Source: Desulfocicer sp963675955
Lineage (GTDB): Bacteria > Desulfobacterota > Desulfobacteria > Desulfobacterales > Desulfobacteraceae
Direction: 5' to 3'
Assembly (NCBI GenBank): GCA_963675955.2
Contig: CAXXVR010000010.1
Location: forward strand, 62,001 to 126,000
DNA: 64,000 bases
This document shows positions 1-10,004 of this stretch, in pieces. Position numbers and translations under genes: made by a program. The notes beneath the pieces are model-generated. The model worked only from the letters and a program-made list of their open reading frames with translations, was not told where the DNA came from and did not search any database. How positions within the stretch are numbered: the first letter of the stretch is position 1; the number at the start of each line of letters is the position of its first letter.

Positions 1-198
1 GATAGAAACAATGAGTCAAACCTTTTTGACTGGACACCAACCTGGAACGCCCTGCACTATTTTAGGAAACCGTTGTCAGACAAGGCAAGAATCCTTCCGG
101 ATTTTTCTTTTATTTCATTTTTCATTGTGCTACACCTTTCGGCAACTGTAATGTCAAAATCCCGAATCACCTCCGGAATACCCACAAAGGAAAACAAA

Positions 199-1769
199 AT
201 GACCTCCAGACAAGGCACCCTAAAGAAAATAGGTGTGGCCTCATTTATCATGATGGCCTCGGTGTTTGCCAGCCGTGTCATCGGGCTTTTCCGGGAAATG
301 ACCATTGCCTATGCAGGCGGTGCCGGGGGAGGTGTGGACGCCTACCAGGTGGCCTTTATCATCCCTGAAATTCTTAATCACATTGTGGCCAGCGGTTTCT
401 TATCGGTGACCTTTATCCCCTTGTTTTCCAGCTACCTGGCCCGGAATGATGAACAGGGGGGATGGAAAATCCTCTCCATTGTTTTAAATACCTTTGGCAC
501 CCTGCTGTTCATTCTTTTAATCGTTGCCTTCTGCCTTGCCCCCCAGCTGGTCTCGCTGCTGGCCCCTGGAATGAACGATCCGATTCTGTTTGCCAGGGCC
601 GTTCGCATGACACGAATTATCATGCCGGCCCAGATGTGCTTTTTTTCCGGCGGTCTTTTCATGGCCGTGCAGTTTGCAAAGGAACAGTTCATGATTCCGG
701 CCCTGGCCCCCTTGATCTATAATCTGGGGATTATCATGGGCGGCCTCTTACTGGGACCCCGCCTGGGCATGGAGGGATTTGCCTGGGGGGTACTTGGCGG
801 TGCCTTTGCCGGTAATTTTGTTCTGCAGTACATGGGGGCAAAGAGATGTGGGATGAAACTGTTGCCAATATTCAGCCTTACCCATCCGGATTTTATCCGT
901 TATGTTCTCTTGACCCTGCCCCTGATGGTGGGGCTGACCATGACCTTTTCCACGGAAATTCTGTTGAAATATTTCGGCTCGTTTCTGGAATCTGGAAGTA
1001 TCGCCGCCCTTAACTATGCCCTGCGGGTGATGTTCATACTGGTGGGGCTGTTTGGCCAGGCCGTGGGGGTTGCGTCCTACCCGTTCATGGCAAAACTGGC
1101 CGCAAAAGGCGACATGGATGAACTTAACAATCTGTTAAACGTCACCCTTAAATTTCTCATTCTGGTGATTCCCGTGTCCGTGCTCTTCATGGTGCTTCGC
1201 CGGGAAATCGTATTTCTTCTTTTCCAGCGGGGACAATTGATGCCAAAGCCACCGAACTTACGGCCAGGGTACTTCCCTTTCTCATGGCGGGCACAGTGGC
1301 CTTTGCGGCCCAGACCGTTGTGGTCCGAGGGTATTACGCCATCCAGAACACCTGGTTTCCCGCCCTTGCAGGATCGGCGGCAGTGTTGATGAGCCTGCCG
1401 ATTTTTTATGGGCTCATGCACTATATGGGTGCCATGGGCATTGCCCTTGCCCTTAGCCTTGGAGCCACCTTTCAGACGGGCCTTCTGTTTTTTCTGTGGA
1501 ATAAGAAAAGTCACAACCATGAGGGGCGGACCGTTTATCTTTTTTTCATTAAAATGGCCGTATTAAGTACGGGCATTGGATGGCTTCTCTTGAATCTGGC
1601 TGCTCCTCTGTCACATTTTTTAAATCCTGCCACCATCACCGGTGCCCTTGCCATCTGCCTGATCACCACCACGGTTTTCATTGCTGTCTTTATTGCCACC
1701 GGATCGTTGTTCAACATTGAGGAGATCCGGCTATTCACAAAAAAAATAGCCACCCGGCTCAAATCCTGA
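199..1769 (+). CDS. murJ: MurJ/MviN lipid II flippase, interrupted by a one-base frameshift
   Basis: Integral membrane protein of the MurJ (MviN) family, which flips the peptidoglycan precursor lipid II across the inner membrane. The ATG at 199 follows AAAGG and starts the typical basic stretch and first membrane segment ending in the family motif ASRVIGLFREM. An upstream TTG at 73 is open but has no family similarity. The first frame is MurJ-like to RGQL near residue 346. The next frame then continues the family sequence (DAKATELTARVLPFLMAG) to the stop at 1769. One T added at 1237-1238 (TTT for TT) restores a protein of about 523 residues, the usual MurJ length. MurJ is normally essential, so either the base was lost in sequencing or another flippase exists. 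Convergent with the downstream helicase gene. Confidence 0.88.
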
Positions 1770-1787
1770 CAGGTCCAAGGCCAGCAG

Positions 1788-2217
1788 TTACCACTTCACC
1801 GGCAGGCGCACCTGGTTTCCGGCCTTGTTGCGAAACAGCAGATGCTCATGATCCCGGCCAAACCGATACAGATCCCGGGTGACCCGGACATCCTGGATGC
1901 AGTAATCTATGATTTCCCGCAACTTGCCTTCCTTCCACCACTTCAGGGCCAGCAGGCCGTCGGCACTTTTCTTTGTTCCCAGTGTCTCCTGGGCCAGACG
2001 ATCCAGGGAAAGTCGATAGCCAAGCTTTGCATGGACCTTTTTCAGCAGATCCAGGGTGGGAAGCGTGGAAAAGTCAAAATCCGACAATCCGGACAGCACC
2101 TTATAATCAAACCCGATGATATTAAACCCCACCACAAGATCAAACTGGGCAAGATCCTTTACCAGGGTGGGCACATCCGCCTGGAGATATTCTTTAAAAA
2201 CATCCCCCCTTAGAATC
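1788..2217 (-). CDS. Frameshifted C-terminal part of the helicase: MrfB-like DEDD (RNase H-fold) exonuclease
   Basis: This frame continues the helicase product after the G6 run. It reads DVFKEYLQADVPTLVKDLAQ and then carries exonuclease motif II (VVGFNIIGFDYKVL) and motif III (YCIQDVRVTRDLY). With the DLE motif left in the helicase frame these complete a DEDD 3'-5' exonuclease fold of the YprB/MrfB type. Removing one G restores a single protein of about 985 residues. As written, the exonuclease half has no ribosome binding site of its own and lacks its first metal ligands, so it would be inactive alone. A +1 slip on the G run is possible, but a one-base error or mutation is simpler. Confidence 0.72.
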
Positions 2218-4746
2218 ATACACCACCACACAACTGACACCCATGTCATGGGCCAGGTTCCAGCCCCCCACCTCCTGGGCCGACCGCCGGGTTTCCAGAT
2301 CCAGCACACCATATCGCAGTTTTCGCCCTTTTGTCTCCGACAATTCTTCAAACCCGGGTAAAGCCGGGTGATCTTTCTGGTGTCTTTGTTGCGTTTCCAC
2401 CGTGGTCTTTTGTTTCATGGCAGACACAAACGCCCCCACATGCTCCATGACCCGGGTGACCGGACCCCGTGTATTTGACTTGATTGCCGTCTTTTTCATC
2501 ATTTCAAGGATCTTTAATGCCGCTGTTTTATCAATGGGCCGATTGCCGGACCCACACTTGGGAGAATGGACGCAGGCAGGGCAGCCGTTGTCGCACCGAC
2601 AGGTGGCAATGACATCAAGCGTTCGCTCAAGCAGGATATCTCCATGGACAAAGGCCTGACGAGAAAGCCCCACGCCCCCGGGCGTGCCGTCATAGACAAA
2701 CACGGCGGCCCGGGCAATCTGGGGATGAAAGGGAATGGAGATCCCCCCAAGATCGTTTCTGTCCGTCATCACCAGCAGGGGAAGTATACCGATGGTTGCA
2801 TGCTCCATGGCGTGTATGCCGCCCATGAAATGGTAGCGGTTGGATTCCATGAACCTTTTGATCTCATCGGAGATCTCAATCCACAGCCCTTCGGTTTCAA
2901 AGGTGTTGGGCGGAAAATTCAGCGGAACAATGCCAAGGGATTTTCCGGAACCCACCGCCTTTCGCTCATAACCTGTGACATGGTCGGTGACCCGCAGTTT
3001 GCCAAATCCCATGCGGGTATTCCACACAAAACGATGGTCGGTCTCTTCCAGGATCTCCGTGGATTTTACGGATCTGGCCCGGGTGTAATATCCCACGGTT
3101 TCTGGCGATACCTCCACAATGGCCCTTTCCGGATCAAACCGGTTCACCACATGGGTGTTGCCATGGTGAAGATAAACAGCCCCCTCGTGGGTCTCGTAAA
3201 AGGCCCGGAATTTATCCACACTGCCAAGAAGGGTCCTGGTACCGGAAAGAAAAATGGGCACTGTGCTGCCGGTTCCCCGGAGTCCCACCGTACGGTGGGG
3301 GCTTTTTCGGGAGGCAAACCAGGTGTCTCCATGGGCACTTTTTAAAAGGGTTGCATCGTTTTCAAGATCTTCCAGGGCCGCCGGTACACCGGGAAGCTGC
3401 ACCATCTCCTCCCCGGCCACCAGGGCAAGGTCGGCTGCGGCACACTCCAGATGACGGGCCATGATCACGGGGTTGAAGGGATTGATCACCGCCGTTTCCG
3501 GGGGCATATCAAAGAGATGGTCCGGGTTGTTCATGAAATAATGATCCAGGGCATCCTCATGGGCCACAAAAATCATGGCGGAATCCCCGCCGTCTCTTCC
3601 CACCCGGCCAGCCCGCTGCCAGGTGGACATGATGGACCCGGGATAACCCACCAGAATACAAAGGTCCAGGTTGCCGATGTCAATGCCAAGCTCAAGGGCG
3701 CTGGTGGAGACCACGGCCAATAGTTCTCCGCTGGCCAGCTTTTCTTCAATGTCCCGGCGTTCTTCGGGCAGAAATCCCGCCCGGTAGGCACTGATCCGGG
3801 AAGACAGGCTACCCGCCCGCTGGACGGCCCACATGGCAATGAGCTCGGTTATTTTCCGGGACTGGGTGTAGACAATGGTGCGAAGATTACGATGAATGGC
3901 GGCATGCATCAATTGAATGGCTGTCTGGGCAGCCCCGGCCATGCCCCCCATGAGAAGAATCTCTTTTTTCCCCGAGGGGGCGCCGCTCTCATGGATGAGC
4001 TGAACCGAAAGCCCGGTGAGATTCGATGCCAGTTCCCTGGGATTGGCAATGGTGGCCGAAGAGAAAATAAATACCGGGTCACTGCCGTAATGGCGGCAGA
4101 TGCGCCGGAGCCGTCTGAACACCCAGGCCATGTGGGACCCCATCACCCCGCGATAGGTGTGCACCTCATCCACCACCACAAACTTAAGATCTTTAAAGAA
4201 AGTTTCCCACAACCCGTGGTGGGCCAGCATGGCCAGGTGCAGCATCTCCGGATTGGTTAACAAAACATTGGGGGGCGTATTTCTGATACGGGTCCGCTCA
4301 TGGGCGGACAGATCACCGTCATAGGCGGCCGCCGTGAATTCACCGGCACCGAAATGGTCCAGGGCCACGGCATCAAACATCTGCTGCAGGGTTCCCAGCT
4401 GATCCCGGGCCAGGGCCTTTAAGGGAAACAGATACAATGCCCGGGTTTTTGCATCTTTTAAAAGGGCTTCCAGCACCGGCAGGTTATAGATCAGACTCTT
4501 GCCGCTGGCCGTGGGGGTGGCCACCACCGTATGAATGCCATCCCGGATCTGTCCCATGGCCTGTTCCTGGTGGAGGTAAAGCCGGGGTATGCCCGCCCGG
4601 GCCAGAACGGATTTTGCAGAATTAAGGTGGAGGGAATCTTCCGGGGCATAGATGGCAGCCCGGAGCGGAAGGGTGCGATGGCACACAATGTCCGGTCCCA
4701 GTTCCTTGTATTTTTTCAGGGCATCAATGTATTCGGAAAGGCTCAA
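2194..4746 (-). CDS. MrfA/YprA-type DEAD/DEAH helicase with DUF1998 zinc region and start of a DEDD exonuclease
   Basis: Superfamily 2 helicase of 850 residues. Walker A ATPTASGKS lies at residues 76-84 and DEVH at 193-196, followed by an SAT motif, STSALELGIDIG (motif V) and QRAGRVGR (motif VI). The C-terminal DUF1998-type region has four close cysteines (CRCDNGCPACVHSPKCG). This arrangement matches Bacillus MrfA (YprA), which acts with the exonuclease MrfB in repair of mitomycin-type damage. The last 40 residues hold the first exonuclease motif (YGVLDLET, Asp816 and Glu818), so the ancestral product was a helicase-exonuclease fusion. The frame breaks in a run of six G on the coding strand at 2204-2209, and the rest of the exonuclease is in the next frame. 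The TTG start overlaps the arginase stop as TTGA, indicating translational coupling. Confidence 0.86.
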   Translation of the reverse strand: MSLSEYIDALKKYKELGPDIVCHRTLPLRAAIYAPEDSLHLNSAKSVLARAGIPRLYLHQEQAMGQIRDGIHTVVATPTASGKSLIYNLPVLEALLKDAKTRALYLFPLKALARDQLGTLQQMFDAVALDHFGAGEFTAAAYDGDLSAHERTRIRNTPPNVLLTNPEMLHLAMLAHHGLWETFFKDLKFVVVDEVHTYRGVMGSHMAWVFRRLRRICRHYGSDPVFIFSSATIANPRELASNLTGLSVQLIHESGAPSGKKEILLMGGMAGAAQTAIQLMHAAIHRNLRTIVYTQSRKITELIAMWAVQRAGSLSSRISAYRAGFLPEERRDIEEKLASGELLAVVSTSALELGIDIGNLDLCILVGYPGSIMSTWQRAGRVGRDGGDSAMIFVAHEDALDHYFMNNPDHLFDMPPETAVINPFNPVIMARHLECAAADLALVAGEEMVQLPGVPAALEDLENDATLLKSAHGDTWFASRKSPHRTVGLRGTGSTVPIFLSGTRTLLGSVDKFRAFYETHEGAVYLHHGNTHVVNRFDPERAIVEVSPETVGYYTRARSVKSTEILEETDHRFVWNTRMGFGKLRVTDHVTGYERKAVGSGKSLGIVPLNFPPNTFETEGLWIEISDEIKRFMESNRYHFMGGIHAMEHATIGILPLLVMTDRNDLGGISIPFHPQIARAAVFVYDGTPGGVGLSRQAFVHGDILLERTLDVIATCRCDNGCPACVHSPKCGSGNRPIDKTAALKILEMMKKTAIKSNTRGPVTRVMEHVGAFVSAMKQKTTVETQQRHQKDHPALPGFEELSETKGRKLRYGVLDLETRRSAQEVGGWNLAHDMGVSCVVVYDSKGGCF

Positions 4747-5633
4747 TAGATACGTTTCCCAAGTGCCGACACAATGAGGTCCACGGCCAGCCGGGCAGTT
4801 TTATTGGCCTGATCCAGAATGGGGTTTATCTCCACAATATCCATGGAGGCAAGCTTTCCCGAGTCGGCAATGATTTCCATGAAAAGATGGGCTTCCCGGT
4901 AGGTCAACCCCCCGGGCACCGGTGTGCCCACCCCTGGGGCTTCAGCCGGATCCATGACATCCATATCCAGGCTGATATGGACATTTTTCATGTGAACAAA
5001 TTTCATCAACGCCTTGTGGGTGATGGCACTTATGCCCTGTTCATCAATATCACGCATGGTGTAGACGGTTATGCCGGAATCCTTAAGTCGTTGTCTCTCT
5101 TTTACATCCAGGTCCCGGATGCCGATGAGAACCACCTGGTCAGATTCCACTTTACTTGAGTTACGACCAATGTTGACAAGGGCTGCATCCCCTTCCCCAA
5201 TCAGGGCAGCCAGGGGCATGCCGTGAACATTACCGCTTGGAGAGGTTTCCGAGGTATTAAAGTCTCCATGGGCATCCAGCCAGATAAGGCCCGTTGATCT
5301 GTCATGGGATACACCTCCCACGGTTCCGGTGGCAATGGAATGATCTCCCCCCAGAAAAATGGGAATCCAGCCCTCCTTGACGGCCCGTTTTCCGGCATCA
5401 TACACCCGCTGACACACCCGGGTGATTTCGGGAAGATAGTTTTTTGGAGCCTTGTCCGCTCCCTGGTCCCGCACCGGTACCAGCACATCTCCAGAATCTT
5501 CCACCTCATACCCAAGACTTCGCAGCGCCGTAACAAGCCCGGAGTATCTAAGGGCCGCAGGCCCCATATCCACCCCCCGGTGAAGCTGCCCGAAATCCAT
5601 GGGCGCACCGATAATTTTAATTTTTTTTTTCAT
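4743..5633 (-). CDS. rocF: Arginase
   Basis: Ureohydrolase of 296 residues, likely converting arginine to ornithine and urea in the cytoplasm. It shows the binuclear manganese motifs GGDHS, DAHGDFNT and SLDMDVMDP, and the loop SPSGNVHGMPLA typical of arginases rather than agmatinases. The start chosen is the ATG at 5633, preceded at suitable spacing by GAGGGG; an upstream ATG at 5654 would add seven residues. The stop overlaps the TTG start of the helicase, so the two are probably co-transcribed although no functional link is obvious. Agmatinase or formiminoglutamase activity cannot be fully excluded, but the C-terminal EINPILDQANKTA region is arginase-like. Confidence 0.9.
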   Translation of the reverse strand: MKKKIKIIGAPMDFGQLHRGVDMGPAALRYSGLVTALRSLGYEVEDSGDVLVPVRDQGADKAPKNYLPEITRVCQRVYDAGKRAVKEGWIPIFLGGDHSIATGTVGGVSHDRSTGLIWLDAHGDFNTSETSPSGNVHGMPLAALIGEGDAALVNIGRNSSKVESDQVVLIGIRDLDVKERQRLKDSGITVYTMRDIDEQGISAITHKALMKFVHMKNVHISLDMDVMDPAEAPGVGTPVPGGLTYREAHLFMEIIADSGKLASMDIVEINPILDQANKTARLAVDLIVSALGKRIY

Positions 5634-5805
5634 GATCCCCTCTTTGTATCTCATTAAAATAGAACCTTATGGTTGCAGTCTTTTACTGGAAGATATATCA
5701 TAACGGATGAATTTCATTCAACCTTAATACTTGATACGCTCGTTTTCCCAGACTGACCCTGGAAAAACACAAATCAGTTTACTCAAAAGGAATCCCCACT
5801 GCACC

Positions 5806-6537
5806 ATGAGACCCAAAGATAAAATGCGACACCAGGAAACCCTTGACACCATAACCACCCTGATGGATGAGGGTGTTGAAAAAATGGCCGTCATCATGCG
5901 CCACTCCCATCGATATTTTGGAGAAGACAGCTCAAAAGAACCCTTTCTTGGTCTGACCCCGGAGGGAAAGGCCCATGCCTTTGATCTTGGCACCTGGTTG
6001 CCAGTATCCCTTCAACCCCATTTTTTTTCCAGTTTTTTCAGCCGTTGCATTGAGACCGCCTTTGTCATGGACAAGGGCTATATAAAGGCCCATGGCATCT
6101 TCAGTGACCATAATATTCTGGCCGAAGAGCTGGCACCCTTTTATGTAAAAAATCTGGGCAAAGCCATTGCCATGATGACCCGGGTGGGTACACCTGCCTT
6201 TCTTCGATCCTGGTTTAACTTTGAAATTGATGACACCATTATGTGCAACCCGGAACACACCGCCAATACCATTGCCGATTTTCTGGTAAACCGCCTTGAC
6301 ACCCTGTCGTCGGGAGAAGTGGCCATCTGTGTGTCCCACGACTGGAATCTCTTTCCCTTAAAAGAATTCAAACTGGGCCTTTCCCATGAACAGCACGGCA
6401 CCGTGGGATTCATGGAAGGGGTAGTGGTTTTTGAAAAAGAGGGCAGCCATTACATGACCAATTATCAGTCACCTCCCGTCCTTCTTCAAACAAAAAATTC
6501 ACAGGAAAACCTGATTTTTAAACCCCAATTCATTTGA
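5806..6537 (+). CDS. Histidine phosphatase superfamily (phosphoglycerate mutase-like) protein
   Basis: About 243 residues from the ATG at 5806; an open TTG at 5731 and an ATG at 5824 are alternatives. The motif MRHSHR supplies the catalytic RH(x)xR of the branch, FSRCIETA the second phosphate-binding region, and CVSHDWN a likely second catalytic histidine near the C terminus. The protein has no signal peptide or membrane segment. It is divergent from arginase with 170 bp between them. Members of this superfamily act on varied phosphorylated substrates, so the substrate cannot be named. It ends 278 bp before the rho-like gene. Confidence 0.72.
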   Translation: MRPKDKMRHQETLDTITTLMDEGVEKMAVIMRHSHRYFGEDSSKEPFLGLTPEGKAHAFDLGTWLPVSLQPHFFSSFFSRCIETAFVMDKGYIKAHGIFSDHNILAEELAPFYVKNLGKAIAMMTRVGTPAFLRSWFNFEIDDTIMCNPEHTANTIADFLVNRLDTLSSGEVAICVSHDWNLFPLKEFKLGLSHEQHGTVGFMEGVVVFEKEGSHYMTNYQSPPVLLQTKNSQENLIFKPQFI

Positions 6538-6815
6538 CACCAGAGGTATTTGTCGTTAGTATATAGCTCAAAAAGAGCAATCGATAAGAAATCAGCTTCA
6601 CCACCCCCATGGCAATCTATCAATTTCCAAGCCTTGGGTTCATTGTCGCTTTCCATATACACACGACGAAATCATGTTTCAAAGTACTGTATACCGTAAT
6701 GCTCCTGAATAGAAACCGGATGACGGCAGAAGGGATTTTATATTTTATGCCCCCCTTTTTGCATTTCGTCCATACGTGACCATAGCCGAACAATACAACG
6801 CCGTAAAGGAGATAA

Positions 6816-7892
6816 ATGGTGAATCCCGTACAAGGATATCTGGAAATCATGGATCAGGGATTTGGATTTCTAAGACAAATAGGAAATAATTTTCAACCAC
6901 TTCCTGAAAACACCTATGTGCCCAACAAAATGATCAACCGTTTCAAGCTCAGTGAAGGGGGCTTTATCCAGGGTGTGGGAGAAAAAAAGAGTCCACGAAA
7001 TAAAAATATGGCACTGCTCCGCATTGACACGGTCAACGGAGTACCCTTAAAGGAAACCCTGAACACCGTCCCGTTGCAGGATCAGATAAGCATAAATCCC
7101 TATGAACGACTGCAGATGACCATGGGACCTGATGACCTGACCGGCAAGGCCCTGGACCGTATTGTTCCCATGGGTCTTGGCCAGCGAGGATTGATCATTG
7201 CCCCCCCAAAAACGGGCAAAACCACCCTGCTTCGTCACATGGCCAATGCCGTTATAACCAATCATCCGGACACAGAAGTATTTATCCTTCTGGTGGATGA
7301 ACGCCCCGAAGAGGTCACTGATTTTAAAAGGGGATTAAAGGATGCACATGTCCTGTTTTCTTCAGCTGATCAACAAGTGTCCCAGCACATGCGCATGACC
7401 CGTCTGGCCCTGCATACGGCCATATGCTGTGCAGAAATGGGAAATAATGCTGTGGTTTTTATAGATTCCCTGACCCGTATGACAAGGGCCTTCAATACCC
7501 AGACCGACAGCCATGGCAGAACCATGACAGGTGGCTTGGGGGCCAATGCCATGCAGATTCCCCGAAAAATTTTCGGGGCAGCCCGGAAATCGGAAAACGG
7601 CGGTTCCCTCACCATCATTGCCACCATACTGGTGGAGACGGGCAGCCGAATGGACGATATCATTTTTCAGGAATTTAAGGGCACGGGCAATATGGATCTG
7701 ATGCTCAACCGCACCTGTGCAGAAAATCGCATCTGGCCCGCCATTGATATTAATCAATCCGGTACCCGTAAAGAGGCACTGCTCTTAAATGATGCGGAAC
7801 TTGGGGAAATATCCCGCATACGAAGGGAGCTCAGCAACATGGAGGAAACCCAGGCCATGTCAACTTTCCTTGAATATCTGAAGGGGCAATAA
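6816..7892 (+). CDS. rho: Transcription termination factor Rho, short form without the N-terminal helical bundle
   Basis: RNA-dependent ATPase of 358 residues. The RNA-binding cold-shock fold is present from residue 7 (GYLEIMDQGFGFLR). The Walker A motif APPKTGKTTLL lies near residue 130, then Walker B VFIDSLTRMTRAFN, the Q-loop (TGGLGANAMQIPRKIFGAAR) and the R-loop region EFKGTGNMDLMLNR. The usual Rho has about 415-420 residues. This one begins directly at the cold-shock domain and is also about a dozen residues shorter at the C terminus. The start follows AAAGGAG at good spacing. The 278-bp leader has no gene and might mediate the autoregulation usual for rho, though no structure was identified. 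Whether it is the only Rho of the cell cannot be told from this window. Confidence 0.9.
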   Translation: MVNPVQGYLEIMDQGFGFLRQIGNNFQPLPENTYVPNKMINRFKLSEGGFIQGVGEKKSPRNKNMALLRIDTVNGVPLKETLNTVPLQDQISINPYERLQMTMGPDDLTGKALDRIVPMGLGQRGLIIAPPKTGKTTLLRHMANAVITNHPDTEVFILLVDERPEEVTDFKRGLKDAHVLFSSADQQVSQHMRMTRLALHTAICCAEMGNNAVVFIDSLTRMTRAFNTQTDSHGRTMTGGLGANAMQIPRKIFGAARKSENGGSLTIIATILVETGSRMDDIIFQEFKGTGNMDLMLNRTCAENRIWPAIDINQSGTRKEALLLNDAELGEISRIRRELSNMEETQAMSTFLEYLKGQ

Positions 7893-8020
7893 ACCCACCA
7901 TCATTGACAAGATGAACATTGAACAAAAGAGTCAGGCTCTGACAAACAAAGAATCCGCCCCCCTTCAAGCACAATCAAGTATAAAAGGGCTTTAAGGCAA
8001 GGCGGAGAAACCCTTGTTCC

Positions 8021-8782
8021 TTACTGAAGCTGTCGAATAAACGGCCCCACTGCCTCTATTCCTTCTTCGTTCACGATACGAATGGTCTGGGAACCGATGA
8101 CGGCGATATCCGCCCTTCCCTTCAGGTAATCCACATCCTTTTTATCCTTGACCCCGAACCCCACGGCCAGGGAAAGGTCCGTTGCCTTCCGGCATCTGGC
8201 AAGATATTGATCCATATCGTGGGAAAAGGTGGTGGCTTTACCCGTCACCCCTTTCCGGGCCATGCAGTACATGAAACCGGAACCCCTGGATGCCAGAAAT
8301 GCCATACGGGCATCCGTGGTGGTGGGGGAAAAGATATACACGGGATTAAGGCCATATTTTTTCATGGCCTCCAGGTATTGCGCCCCCTCTTCCGGTGGTA
8401 AATCCGGCACAATTGCCCCCTTTATCCCGGCGGCTGACATATCCCCGGCAAACCGATCCATACCATATTTAAACAAAATATTGGTATAGGTCATGAACAA
8501 GAAAGGGATGTCAAACCGTAGGGAAGCTTCCCTTGCAAATTCAAAGCATTGGGCCACCCGGGTACCGGCATCCAGGGCCTTCTGGTTGGCCATAAGAATA
8601 ACCGGACCATCTGCCATGGGTTCAGAAAAGGGAATCTGCAATTCCATGAGATCCACCCCGGCCGACACCATCTGCTCCACGATCTCCATAGATGCCCCAA
8701 AGGAGGGGTACCCCAGCACGATATGGGTCATAAGCAGAATATCTTTTTTCTTTTTTTTTTCTCTGATATAAGCCTCAAGCAT
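8021..8782 (-). CDS. trpA: Tryptophan synthase alpha chain
   Basis: 253 residues forming the alpha subunit, which cleaves indole-3-glycerol phosphate to indole and glyceraldehyde 3-phosphate. The catalytic pair is visible as Glu47 in LMELQIPFSEP and Asp58 in MADGP. The phosphate-binding region (AVGFGVKDKKDV) and the late IGSQTI motif are also present. The ATG at 8782 overlaps the trpB stop by eight bases, so translation is coupled. A longer open frame upstream lies inside trpB and is not used. The N terminus carries an unusual lysine run (EKKKKKD). It is the last gene of the gntR-trpB-trpA unit and converges on rho. Confidence 0.95.
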   Translation of the reverse strand: MLEAYIREKKKKKDILLMTHIVLGYPSFGASMEIVEQMVSAGVDLMELQIPFSEPMADGPVILMANQKALDAGTRVAQCFEFAREASLRFDIPFLFMTYTNILFKYGMDRFAGDMSAAGIKGAIVPDLPPEEGAQYLEAMKKYGLNPVYIFSPTTTDARMAFLASRGSGFMYCMARKGVTGKATTFSHDMDQYLARCRKATDLSLAVGFGVKDKKDVDYLKGRADIAVIGSQTIRIVNEEGIEAVGPFIRQLQ

Positions 8783-10004
8783 GATATTCACCTGCCTTTT
8801 CCATGATAAACGCTTTCCATTTGGGATCACCAAGTGCATCGGCCACCGTGAAAATATCCTTGTCCCCCCGTCCTGACTGATTGATAATAATACACTGATC
8901 ACTTGAAAGGTTACCGGCCTCCCTGAAGGCACCGGCAAAGGCATGGGAAGACTCCAGGGCCGGAATAATCCCCTCTTTTTGCATGGTCAGTTTTAAAGCG
9001 GCAACCACCTCTTCATCAGTGGCGGATTCAAACCTGGCCTTTTTATCCACATGAAGCTGGGATAAAATGGGAGACACTCCCACATAATCAAGTCCTGCTG
9101 CAATGGAATGTGTTTCTTTCATCTGCCCATCCTCGTCCTGGAGAAAAAACGTCTTGTACCCCTGGGCCACCCCCACCGAGGCATCATCTGTGCAGAGGCG
9201 GGAGGCGTGTGCGCCGGTGGTAAGGCCCCGGCCTGCTGCCTCCACCCCCACACACTCCACTTCAGGATCTGAAAGAAATCCACTGAAAAGCCCCATGGCA
9301 TTGGAGCCGCCCCCCACACAGGCATAGACCCGTGCAGGCAAATTCCCCTCCCGTGCAAGTATCTGTTTCCTGGCCTCCTTTCCAATGATGGATTGAAAAT
9401 GGGTGACCATTTCAGGAAAGGGATGAGGTCCACAGGCAGTTCCCAGTACATAGTGGGTTGTTTCCATATTGGTAACCCAGTCCCTGAAGGCTTCGTTGAT
9501 GGCATCCTTTAAGATCCTTGTGCCGTCGGTGACCGGTATCACCGTGGCCCCCATCTGCTCCATCCAGAACACGTTGGGCCGCTGACGTTTTACATCCACT
9601 TCTCCCATGTAAATGGTGCAGTCAAATCCAAATTTTGCTGCCATGGTGGCCGTGGCCACACCGTGCTGACCTGCTCCTGTTTCTGCAATCACCCGAGTTT
9701 TACCCATTTTCTTCACCAGAAGTCCCTGGCCCATGACGTTATTTGCCTTGTGTGCCCCGGTGTGATTGAGATCTTCACGCTTGATGTAAATTTTTGCCCC
9801 GCCAAAATGTTTTGTAAGATTTTCGGCATAGGTAAGCGGTGTGGCCCGGCAGGAGTAGGTGGACATCAAATCCACATAGGAGTCCCAGAAACCGGGATCA
9901 TTTTTAATATCATTAAAATGGCTCACCAAATCATCAAAGGTGGCCACCAGAATTTCGGGGATAAAGGCCCCGCCAAATTCCCCATAGTATCCACGTTTAT
10001 TCAT
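8775..10004 (-). CDS. trpB: Tryptophan synthase beta chain
   Basis: 409 residues; the PLP enzyme that joins indole to serine. The PLP lysine is Lys86 in HTGAHKANN, and ETGAGQHGVATA and the glycine-rich phosphate cup VGGGSNAMG are canonical, marking the common TrpB1 type that pairs with TrpA. The ATG at 10004 is preceded by GGAGG. It overlaps the end of the upstream gntR gene by eight bases, so regulator, beta and alpha chains form one tightly packed transcript. No other trp genes are adjacent. The pair may therefore be regulated separately from the rest of the pathway. Confidence 0.96.
   Translation of the reverse strand: MNKRGYYGEFGGAFIPEILVATFDDLVSHFNDIKNDPGFWDSYVDLMSTYSCRATPLTYAENLTKHFGGAKIYIKREDLNHTGAHKANNVMGQGLLVKKMGKTRVIAETGAGQHGVATATMAAKFGFDCTIYMGEVDVKRQRPNVFWMEQMGATVIPVTDGTRILKDAINEAFRDWVTNMETTHYVLGTACGPHPFPEMVTHFQSIIGKEARKQILAREGNLPARVYACVGGGSNAMGLFSGFLSDPEVECVGVEAAGRGLTTGAHASRLCTDDASVGVAQGYKTFFLQDEDGQMKETHSIAAGLDYVGVSPILSQLHVDKKARFESATDEEVVAALKLTMQKEGIIPALESSHAFAGAFREAGNLSSDQCIIINQSGRGDKDIFTVADALGDPKWKAFIMEKAGEYHA

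Noticed and set aside
2194..2217. Programmed frameshift producing the helicase-exonuclease fusion
   Set aside because: A +1 shift on a G run with no stop or stimulatory structure in the usual place has little precedent; an indel is simpler. Kept only as a minor possibility.
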